Positions 26,905 to 34,333 of a DNA stretch of 64,000 nucleotides are shown in pieces (within the stretch, counting starts at the first letter, position 1; each line of letters begins with the position of its first letter). Location: assembly GCF_900099975.1 (NCBI RefSeq), contig NZ_FNEI01000012.1:1-64000 (forward strand). Reading direction: 5' to 3'. Origin of the DNA: Arthrobacter cupressi. GTDB lineage: Bacteria; Actinomycetota; Actinomycetes; Actinomycetales; Micrococcaceae. The notes beneath the pieces are model-generated. The model was not told where the DNA came from, searched no databases, and saw only the letters and a list, made by a program, of their open reading frames with translations. Both the position numbers and the translations under genes were made by a program.

Positions 26905-28646
26905 AAGAACTGCTGAACAACCTCCGCCTCGCCGCAAGGACCGCGCGCGAGCACCTGGCGGACGACCCCGCCCTGCTGGCCCTTCAGGTCTCCCGGCGCA
27001 TGCCCTCGTCCCTGGTGCGCGGGCTGTCCAAAGCTGTGACCCGGGCTGCGGGCCCGGGATCGTCCCGGGGGCCCGTGCTGCTGGCCGGGCTGATGGCCGG
27101 CGAGGACCAGGACGTGGTCCGGCGGCTTGAGGCCGCCCGTGAACGCGGCAGGCTGTCCGCCGAACACAGCCGGGTGATGGCCGACGTCGCGCTGGTCGCC
27201 AACCGGCCCGATCTCGCGGATTCCTTCCTCCGCCATTCGAGCGGCGCCCGCCGCGACCGTGCCGTCCGGGCACGCCGTTTCTGGTACGACGGCGAGCCGG
27301 GTTCCGCCGTCGGGATCCTGGAAGGCGCCACCAGCGGGGCCGAACGCCGGCAGGGCCGGCGGCTCGCCGCGGAATTGCGGCTGCTCGAGGGGTGGGCGCC
27401 CACGCTCGCGCCTGTACCGTATGAGGCGCACCCGCGCCGCGTGCTCCATGTCCTGACGAATTCGCTGCCGCACACCGCCAGTGGCTACGCCCAACGCTCG
27501 CATTCGGTCCTCCTGGCCCAGAAGGACGCCGGGTGGGACACCATGGCCGTCACCAGGGTGGGCTACCCCGTGCAGGTCGGCAAGCTCGCGGCCCGCCACC
27601 GCGATGTGGTGGACGGGATCACCTACCAGCGGCTGCTGCCGCCGCGCCTGGCGCCCACCATCGACGGCCGTCTGCAGCAGCAGGCCGAGGCCTTGCTGGA
27701 TGTCGCCCTCGAATTCCGGCCGGCCGTGTTGCACACCACCACTCACTACGTGAACGCCCTGGTCACCCGCGCGGTGGCCGAAGCCCTCGGCATCCCCTGG
27801 GTCTACGAGGTGCGGGGCCAGCTCGCCGACACCTGGGCGTCCACCCGGGGTCCGGAAGCCAAGCAAAGCCAGCGCTACCGGCTGTTCCAGGAACGCGAAG
27901 CCGAAGCCATGCGGTCTGCGGACCTGGTGGTGACCCTGGGCGCAGCGATGAAGGGGAACATCGTGTCCGCCGGGGTGCCGGGGGAGAAGGTGCTCGTCGC
28001 CCCGAACGCCGTGGGCGGCGGCTTCCTGGAGGAACCGCGGACGGCCGCGGACGCCAGGCGGCAGCTCAGCCTCGACCCGGAGTCTTTGCACATCGGGACG
28101 GTCAGCAGCCTGGTGGCCTACGAAGGCATTGACGACCTGGTCGCCGCGTTTGCGCTGCTCGCGCCCCGGCATCCGCAGCTGAAGCTGCTGGTAGTGGGCG
28201 ACGGCGTGGCGCTGCCGGCACTGCGCGAACAGGTACGCACCGCCGGGCTGGAACACCGGACGGTGTTCACCGGAAGGGTCCCGCGGGACCGGGCGCAGCT
28301 CTACCACCAGGCCCTGGATGTGTTCCTAGTCCCGCGGAAGGACCTGTCCGTCGCGCGGGACGTGACACCATTGAAGCCGGTGGAGGCCATGGCCAGCGCC
28401 CGGCCCGTGGTGGCCAGCCGGCTTCCGGCCCTGGCCGAGATCGTCGAAGACGGCGTAACGGGCCTGCTGGCATCAGCCGGGGACCCGGAAGATCTGGCCG
28501 CGCGGATCGCAGACCTTCTCGGTTCACAGGACCTGCGGGAAAAGCTCGGCGCCGCCGGGCGCAAGACCGTCCTGGAGACCAGGACCTGGAGGGCAAACCA
28601 CCTCCGATTCGTCGAGACAACTGAGAGCCTAGGATGGTCCATATGA
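26901..28646 (+). CDS. Glycosyltransferase family 4 protein with N-terminal extension
   Basis: 581 residues. The first ~165 are a helical, Arg/Ala-rich region without a recognised domain. A GT-B domain follows: RRVLHVLTNSLPHTASGYAQRSH, VYEVRGQLADTW, APNAVGGGF, VSSLVAYEGIDDLVAAF, VVGDGVALPALREQV and PLKPVEAMASARPVVASRLPALAEIV, with the nucleotide-sugar-binding glutamates. The GTG start overlaps the previous stop. The stop codon overlaps the ATG of the ABC permease (ATGA), so export and glycosyl transfer are translationally coupled. The sugar is unknown. Confidence 0.85.
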   Translation: MKELLNNLRLAARTAREHLADDPALLALQVSRRMPSSLVRGLSKAVTRAAGPGSSRGPVLLAGLMAGEDQDVVRRLEAARERGRLSAEHSRVMADVALVANRPDLADSFLRHSSGARRDRAVRARRFWYDGEPGSAVGILEGATSGAERRQGRRLAAELRLLEGWAPTLAPVPYEAHPRRVLHVLTNSLPHTASGYAQRSHSVLLAQKDAGWDTMAVTRVGYPVQVGKLAARHRDVVDGITYQRLLPPRLAPTIDGRLQQQAEALLDVALEFRPAVLHTTTHYVNALVTRAVAEALGIPWVYEVRGQLADTWASTRGPEAKQSQRYRLFQEREAEAMRSADLVVTLGAAMKGNIVSAGVPGEKVLVAPNAVGGGFLEEPRTAADARRQLSLDPESLHIGTVSSLVAYEGIDDLVAAFALLAPRHPQLKLLVVGDGVALPALREQVRTAGLEHRTVFTGRVPRDRAQLYHQALDVFLVPRKDLSVARDVTPLKPVEAMASARPVVASRLPALAEIVEDGVTGLLASAGDPEDLAARIADLLGSQDLREKLGAAGRKTVLETRTWRANHLRFVETTESLGWSI

Positions 28647-29527
28647 ATTCTCGCGGACATACGCTTCCTGAGCCGGACGTTGTTGAAACTAGAGTGAGCC
28701 TGCGCACGCTCAGTGAGGTCGGCGGGAGGCCGACATTCATCGACTATCTCGTGCGGCTCTGGGATTACCGCCACTTTGTATTTTTCGATGCGAGGGCACG
28801 TGTCATGCATAGCCATGTTCAGGATCGGTTGGGCAGCCTTTGGCTGATCTTGAACCCGCTACTTTCTGGCGCCACTTATTACTTCGTTTTTGGGGTCATG
28901 CTTGGAACCGGAAAAGGCATTGAGAATTTTGTGGCATACCTCTTGATTGGTGTGTATCTCTTCAACTTCAGTACGAGGACGATCAACGCGGCCTCCCGTT
29001 CGATCAGCGGCAACCTGCGGATTCTTCGAGCTTTTCCTTTTCCACGGGCGGTGCTTCCTTTGGCGAGCAACTTGCGCGAAGCCATGTCGATGGTTCCGGG
29101 GATGCTGGTGGTCCTCTTACTTATCGTTGCTTTCCCTCCTGCTGAAGTGATATCAGAGAAGTGGCTTCTGCTAGTACCGATCCTTGTGCTCCAAACGACT
29201 TTTCACTTGGGCGTTTCTCTTATCCTCGCGAGAATTGTCTCTTTCGCGCGGGATGTCACGCACCTGGTCGCCTTCGCCATGCGGGTCTGGCTATATATTT
29301 CTGCGGTCTTCTTTTCTCCGGATAGGTTCGCTGATCATCCGATAATAAAGACAATTCTTGAGATTAACCCGATGTTTCGCGTGTTGGACATGGCCCGCGA
29401 TTGCCTCATCTACAATCGCCTGCCGGCTACGCAGTCCTGGTTAATACTCGCGCTGTGGTCCCTGGTGACCCTGATCATGGGTCTCGTGTTCTTCTGGCGG
29501 GGTGAGGAATCCTATGGACGCGACTAA
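28643..29527 (+). CDS. ABC-2 polysaccharide export permease (Wzm/TagG-like)
   Basis: 294 residues. It has a cytoplasmic amphipathic N-terminus (RLWDYRHFVFFDARARVMHSH), the SLWLILNPLL motif that opens the first helix of TagG/Wzm permeases, and about six membrane helices, with EINPMFRVLDMARD near the last extracytoplasmic loop. It would move a lipid-linked polysaccharide or teichoic-acid-like polymer outward. I chose the ATG at 28643, which overlaps the previous stop and follows AGGATGG, over the ATG at 28634. Base composition drops sharply here: this is the first gene of the AT-rich island. Confidence 0.85.
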   Translation: MNSRGHTLPEPDVVETRVSLRTLSEVGGRPTFIDYLVRLWDYRHFVFFDARARVMHSHVQDRLGSLWLILNPLLSGATYYFVFGVMLGTGKGIENFVAYLLIGVYLFNFSTRTINAASRSISGNLRILRAFPFPRAVLPLASNLREAMSMVPGMLVVLLLIVAFPPAEVISEKWLLLVPILVLQTTFHLGVSLILARIVSFARDVTHLVAFAMRVWLYISAVFFSPDRFADHPIIKTILEINPMFRVLDMARDCLIYNRLPATQSWLILALWSLVTLIMGLVFFWRGEESYGRD

Positions 29528-30392
29528 CCAATTCGTTTCTGACCCGGCAGTGGTTATCGATAACGTCAGCATGACTTACAAGGTAGCCACGAATGAATCG
29601 AACCCCTCGGGGGACCCTGCATGGTCAAAGTTGATAAAGCGGCTCACTCCCGGGCAGCGGATGGCCACGGTTCACGCCTTGAAGCCGATGTCCATGGTGG
29701 CCTCACATGGTGAAACGATCGGCGTTATCGGTAGAAATGGATCGGGTAAAAGCACTCTGATGCGGCTAATCGGAGGGAACGAGCGGCCAACCACAGGCTC
29801 AGTCCTTGCTACGAATACGCCCGTTGCGCTGGGTGTAAGTGCTGCCCTTATGCCTGATCTCCCGGGCGAGGAGAACATTCATCTTGGCTGCTTGGCAATG
29901 GGCCTTACACCTACGCAGGTAGTCGCCAAGTATGACCAGATCGTGGAACTTTCAGGTCTTGGAAGCGCGATACACCTTCCTATGAAGTCCTATTCTTCGG
30001 GAATGTCTTCGCGTCTGCGGTTCGCTATCGCAACCGCCATCGATCCGGAGATTCTCATTCTGGATGAGGCGCTCAATACAGGTGACGCCGAGTTCAGCCA
30101 ACGGACCAAAGCAAGGATGACTGAACTTCGAAAGCAAGCGGGCTGCGTGTTCTTAGTTAGTCATGCCATGGAGTCAATCAGAGACTTGTGCAATCGCGTG
30201 ATTTGGCTCGATAAGGGAGATTTCCTCCATGACGGCGAACCGGAAGCCGTGATCAAACTGTATGAGCGCTTTATCGAACAATTGCGCAGGGGAGATCTTG
30301 CCGGCGCCGACAAAACGAAACGCGCTGCTCGTCGTGAGATGCAGGCTGTTGAGATCCAAGAGTCGGAGCGCGGGCGCAGGAGCATCCGTTGA
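29514..30392 (+). CDS. ABC polysaccharide exporter ATPase (Wzt/TagH-like)
   Basis: 292 residues. Walker A is GRNGSGKST, the signature is YSSGMSSRLRFA, Walker B is ILILDEAL, and the switch His is in FLVSHAMES. The TagH/Wzt subfamily is shown by the MTYKV opening, the long insert before Walker A, and PDLPGEENIHLGCLAMGLT. A basic ~45-residue tail replaces the carbohydrate-binding domain of long Wzt proteins. The ATG at 29514 follows GAGGAA and overlaps the permease end by 14 bases; a GTG at 29502 is possible. Together with the permease it forms one exporter. Confidence 0.88.
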   Translation: MDATNQFVSDPAVVIDNVSMTYKVATNESNPSGDPAWSKLIKRLTPGQRMATVHALKPMSMVASHGETIGVIGRNGSGKSTLMRLIGGNERPTTGSVLATNTPVALGVSAALMPDLPGEENIHLGCLAMGLTPTQVVAKYDQIVELSGLGSAIHLPMKSYSSGMSSRLRFAIATAIDPEILILDEALNTGDAEFSQRTKARMTELRKQAGCVFLVSHAMESIRDLCNRVIWLDKGDFLHDGEPEAVIKLYERFIEQLRRGDLAGADKTKRAARREMQAVEIQESERGRRSIR

Positions 30393-32272
30393 GGGAAGGG
30401 CTCAGCCTCGCAGACATTAGGACTGCAGTTTGGCATTTAAGACGAGGCGGTCCAAGGCAGTTCCAAGAATGGCGCCGCCGAAATTCAGCTGTACGACTGA
30501 TGCCAAAGGTCAAGAAGAATCGACGTCGGCAGCCAGACGGCCGGTCCCTCCCTTTGTATTCCGGTCGCCCGCGCAGGCCGGAACTTCGTGTAGCCCAGAT
30601 TCTTGATGCCTTTTCGGAAGCAGCATTTGCCCCGGAATGGCAGGGCGTTCCGCTGTTGCCGGGAACATGGAAGGAAGAGCTGGACGCTAAGCGACCTGAC
30701 TTGTTGTTTGTCGAGTCCGCGTGGGCAGGGAACGACGGCCAGTGGCGCCACAAGCTCCTGGGGTCGAAGGGCCCGAGCGAGGACGTTCAGCGCCTCGTTG
30801 AATACTGCCGCGAAGCCGACATACCAACCGTGTTCTGGAACAAGGAAGACCCGCCACATTTCGAAGACTTCCTGCCGCTCGCCCGCCTATTCGATACCGT
30901 CTACACTAGCGACTCAAGAATGCTTCCCAGATACAGAGAAGCATTAGGGCACGACAACGTTCACGTGCTGCCTTTCGCTGCACAGAGCAAGATCCACAAT
31001 CCTGTGAGGCCGCGCCGAGGGTGGCGGCAGTACGGTCCGGCCTTTGCCGGTATGTACTTTGCCCATAAGTATCCCGAGCGGCAGGCGCAGATGGATTTTC
31101 TTTTGCGGGGTGCCGCAAAGGCCGGGGAGCGTTTCGGGAAGCCGCTGTCGATCTACTCTCGGATGGCAGGAAAAGATCCTCAGTATCAGTTCCCTGCCCC
31201 ACTGGATAAATACGTCGTTGGCAGTCTCGACTATTCAGATATGGTCGCAGCCTACAAGAAGCACAGCGTGTTCCTAAACGTAAACTCCGTTGTCGACTCG
31301 CCGAGCATGTGTGCGCGCCGCATCTTCGAGCTTCTCGCTTCCGGTGTTCCGGTTGTCAGTGCACCGAGCAGAGCGCTGCCAGAGTTCTTTTCTGACGATG
31401 AACTTCTAGTCGTAGATTCGCAAGAAGCTGCTGAGTGGGCAGTGTCAGCAATACTTAAGAACGACGAGCTGAGTGACCGCCTGGTACACAAGGCCCAGCG
31501 ACGGATCTGGAAGCAGCATAGTTACTCCAAACGCGCATCGACTATTCTCGAAGATTCAGGAGTACACGATAGTGCGCTAGGCACGAGACAGCTGGTTAGT
31601 TGCTTGGTCTCGACCAACCGACCCCATCAGGTATCGCACGTTCTCGATCAGTTCGCCGGGCAGAACTATCAGGACAAGGAATTGATGCTTCTCCTTCACG
31701 GGGAGGGCTTCGATGTGCAGCAAGTTGAGGAACTGATCGAGACCAAGGGCATCACGCAGTTCCGGATCCTCCGTGCACCTGAAGAGAAGTCGCTGGGCGA
31801 ATGCCTCAACTTATTAGTCAGTTCGAGCCAGGGAACAATTTTGGCGAAGATTGACGATGACGACTTCTACGGTCAGTACTACCTCTCTGACATGCTCTCG
31901 TCGCTCGAGTTTTCGGACGCTGACATCGTAGGAAAAGCCTCCCATTACATGTATTTGAAAGAGCGCGAAATTCTCCTTCACCGCTTTGCGGAAAAGGAGC
32001 ATCGGTTTGTTCACCAAGTCATGGGGCCGACAATTGTTGGCAAGCGTGAGACTTTTGAGCGAAATGTGTTTCCGGAACTCGCGCGCGGCGAGGACACTGC
32101 ATTTCTGCGTAGGGTCAGCGAGTCTGGAGGGTCGATCTATTCCGCGGACCGCTTCAACTTCATTCAAATGAGAGGGAGCGGATCCCACACTTGGAACTTT
32201 ACGGAACTTGAGGCGTTGGCTACAGGGGTAATACAATTTTACGGCGACCCCGCCAGGCACGTGTTCTTGTAG
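30389..32272 (+). CDS. Bifunctional glycosyltransferase: CgeB-like plus GT2 domain
   Basis: 627 residues with two catalytic halves. Residues ~60-390 resemble CgeB-type glycosyltransferases: LDAKRPDLLFVESAW, IPTVFWNKEDPPHF, SAPSRALPEFF and SMCARRIFELLASGVPVVSAP. Residues ~405-600 are a GT-A/GT2 domain with LVSCLVSTNRP, NYQDKELMLLL, LGECLNLLVSSSQGTILAKIDDDDFY (DxD motif) and GEDTAFLRRV. The TTG start overlaps the ATPase stop (TTGA), with AGGAG upstream. Joining the two could let one protein add two successive sugars. Arg-rich N-terminus, no membrane helix. Confidence 0.8.
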   Translation: MREGLSLADIRTAVWHLRRGGPRQFQEWRRRNSAVRLMPKVKKNRRRQPDGRSLPLYSGRPRRPELRVAQILDAFSEAAFAPEWQGVPLLPGTWKEELDAKRPDLLFVESAWAGNDGQWRHKLLGSKGPSEDVQRLVEYCREADIPTVFWNKEDPPHFEDFLPLARLFDTVYTSDSRMLPRYREALGHDNVHVLPFAAQSKIHNPVRPRRGWRQYGPAFAGMYFAHKYPERQAQMDFLLRGAAKAGERFGKPLSIYSRMAGKDPQYQFPAPLDKYVVGSLDYSDMVAAYKKHSVFLNVNSVVDSPSMCARRIFELLASGVPVVSAPSRALPEFFSDDELLVVDSQEAAEWAVSAILKNDELSDRLVHKAQRRIWKQHSYSKRASTILEDSGVHDSALGTRQLVSCLVSTNRPHQVSHVLDQFAGQNYQDKELMLLLHGEGFDVQQVEELIETKGITQFRILRAPEEKSLGECLNLLVSSSQGTILAKIDDDDFYGQYYLSDMLSSLEFSDADIVGKASHYMYLKEREILLHRFAEKEHRFVHQVMGPTIVGKRETFERNVFPELARGEDTAFLRRVSESGGSIYSADRFNFIQMRGSGSHTWNFTELEALATGVIQFYGDPARHVFL

Positions 32273-32297
32273 AAGGCTGGATTCTAGGAAGATTATT

Positions 32298-33584
32298 TTG
32301 AACAGAAAAACAAACCTTCAGAAGCGGATCGTCGTGGTGGGGCTTGGCTACATCGGCTTGCCAACAGCGGCGATACTCGCTACCCATGGCTGTAGCGTCG
32401 TTGGAGTCGACATTCGGTCGGACGTTGTAGCTGCCGTGAACAGGGGCGAAGTACCATTCGTTGAACCTGACCTCGATATCGCCGTCACTGCGGCGGTGAC
32501 CAAGGGAGCCCTTGTCGCGAGAAGCTCCGTTCCGGTGGCTGATGTCTACATTGTGGCCGTCCCGACACCGCTCGGATCCGACCGCACCCCGGACCTTTCG
32601 TTTGTCGAGAAGGCAACGGCCCAGATCGCTGCAGTGCTTCGCGGTGGTGAGTTGGTGATCCTCGAATCCACTTCGCCGCCCGGGACAACTAGAAAGATGT
32701 CGGAAATTGTTGCGTCGCTTCGCCCTGAACTGAAGGGCAGCATTTTGTTTGCCCATTGTCCAGAACGCGTATTGCCTGGACGGATGATGGTCGAACTTAT
32801 TGAGAACGATCGGATTATTGGCGGCCTCACAAGCGAGGCAGCCGAGAGTGCAATGGAGGTCTACGCGACTTTCTGCAGAGGTGAACTGATTCCGACCACC
32901 GCAACGACAGCAGAGACTGCCAAGTTGGTAGAGAATGCTTATCGCGATGTGAATATCGCATTTGCTAACGAGCTATCCATGCTCTCAACGGCGCTCGATA
33001 TCAATGTATGGGAGCTGATTTCCCTTGCGAACCATCATCCGCGGGTGAACATCCTTAATCCGGGTCCCGGGGTCGGGGGACATTGTATTGCGGTTGACCC
33101 ATGGTTCTTGGTTGACGCAGTACCTGAGCATTCTTTGCTCATAAAGCAAGCGCGTCTATCGAATCTTTCGAAGACTGAATTCGTATTTCGAGAGATTTCC
33201 ACCCATGTTGGTGCTGTTGGCGTTCCCGCTGTCCTTGTCCTAGGGGTCTCCTACAAGGCAGATGTGGACGACCTTAGAGAGTCCCCTGCGATTGAGATTA
33301 CTGAAGCTCTTGCAAAGGAACACCCCACCGTTAGTTTCTTGGTCCGGGATCCTTTTGTGGTGGATCTGCCTGTGCATCTTCGGGAGTTGCCGAACGTATC
33401 ACTGGTGGACTCGATAGAAATGATTCCGGATAGTGCTATCGTTTGCGGTCTTGTCGGGCATAGCGATTTTAGAAATTTGGATCTCTCTCGCTTTGATCCA
33501 GAAAATGTCTTCGATGTTTGCGGAATATGGCCTTCCACGGAGGACAGCGTTGTGAATCTCCCTAGCTCGCCGGTGCGGGGTTGA
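32298..33584 (+). CDS. Nucleotide-sugar dehydrogenase (WecC-like UDP-ManNAc dehydrogenase)
   Basis: 428 residues. The Rossmann motif VVGLGYIGLP comes first, then VPTPLGSDRTPDLSFVE, ESTSPPGTT, CPERVLPG, the central dimerisation helix (ETAKLVENAYRDVNIAFANE), catalytic Cys in GPGVGGHCIAVDPWF, and a C-terminal NAD-binding half with GVSYKADVDDLRESPA. The CPERVLPG and GGHCIAVDPWF pattern fits the WecC type that makes UDP-ManNAcA from UDP-ManNAc. The TTG start has AGGAAGA ten bases upstream. A second dehydrogenase of another subtype lies on the opposite strand (40949-42205), and a WecB-type epimerase that would make UDP-ManNAc lies at 42444-43583. Confidence 0.85.
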   Translation: MNRKTNLQKRIVVVGLGYIGLPTAAILATHGCSVVGVDIRSDVVAAVNRGEVPFVEPDLDIAVTAAVTKGALVARSSVPVADVYIVAVPTPLGSDRTPDLSFVEKATAQIAAVLRGGELVILESTSPPGTTRKMSEIVASLRPELKGSILFAHCPERVLPGRMMVELIENDRIIGGLTSEAAESAMEVYATFCRGELIPTTATTAETAKLVENAYRDVNIAFANELSMLSTALDINVWELISLANHHPRVNILNPGPGVGGHCIAVDPWFLVDAVPEHSLLIKQARLSNLSKTEFVFREISTHVGAVGVPAVLVLGVSYKADVDDLRESPAIEITEALAKEHPTVSFLVRDPFVVDLPVHLRELPNVSLVDSIEMIPDSAIVCGLVGHSDFRNLDLSRFDPENVFDVCGIWPSTEDSVVNLPSSPVRG

Positions 33585-33586
33585 TC

Positions 33587-34333
33587 ATGAGGGTTGCTAT
33601 CCACGGATCGTGTATTTCCCGGGACGTTTTCGAGCTCGCTCCCCGCGACAATGTTGACTTGGCTGCCTATGTCGCGCGTTCGTCATTCATTTCAGCGATG
33701 GCGCCGAGGCCTAGTGTAGTGGGTGCGGAAGCGCAGGCAGTGACCTCGAGTTTCCAACGACGGATGTTCTTGAACGATCTTCGTGGAACGGTTTTTGACG
33801 TCCTGGGAGCAACTTCTTACTCTTTGTTGCTGATTGACATCATTGATGAGCGTTTTAATGTGTTCTACCGAGGAGGGGAAAGGATAACCGATTCGCAAGC
33901 GCTGCGGGAGTCAGGATTTCTCCGAAAGGCCGGCGGGACTTGGTCAAGACTTGAAACGATGACGGACGAGCATTTTCTGCAGTGGTCGGAAGCGGTCGCG
34001 CGTTTTTTTGAGCGTTTTCAGCGGGAGAATCCATCCTGCGGCATCGCCTTTCTCGATGCAGACTGGGCAACGACCGCTAGTGTGGAATCCATTGAAGTAC
34101 CGAAGTTTGCTGGCAAGAGCGCCGAGCACGCCAACAGGGGTTTTGAACGGTATCGAAGTCTGCTGGCGACCTACGCCACATCAGCTGATCACGTGATTCG
34201 GCCACCGAAGGAGTTCATCGTCAGCGACGTCGGACACAAGTGGGGCTTGGCACCGTTCCACTACACCCAAGGATTCTACGACTACGTAGCCGATCAGTTG
34301 GTGAAGATCGCGATGCTGGATTCGACTACCTAA
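33587..34333 (+). CDS. DUF6270-type protein (SGNH-like), copy B
   Basis: 248 residues. Anchors shared with the protein at 17785: IHGSCISRDVFELAP, LLIDIIDERFNVF and DVGHKWGLAPFHY. Probably a soluble enzyme of glycan modification (SGNH-like esterase or acyltransferase is a guess). The ATG at 33587 follows GCGGGG and three bases after the dehydrogenase stop; a TTG at 33581 is the alternative. It ends the plus-strand half of the island and overlaps the convergent PL8 gene by eight bases. Codon use is AT-richer than in copy A, so the two probably have separate histories rather than arising by recent duplication. Confidence 0.68.
   Translation: MRVAIHGSCISRDVFELAPRDNVDLAAYVARSSFISAMAPRPSVVGAEAQAVTSSFQRRMFLNDLRGTVFDVLGATSYSLLLIDIIDERFNVFYRGGERITDSQALRESGFLRKAGGTWSRLETMTDEHFLQWSEAVARFFERFQRENPSCGIAFLDADWATTASVESIEVPKFAGKSAEHANRGFERYRSLLATYATSADHVIRPPKEFIVSDVGHKWGLAPFHYTQGFYDYVADQLVKIAMLDSTT

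Noticed and set aside
26850..28307. 485-codon minus-strand ORF opposite the second GT4 gene
   Set aside because: Antisense frame with no motif; the plus-strand gene has clear GT4 signatures and coupled start/stop overlaps.
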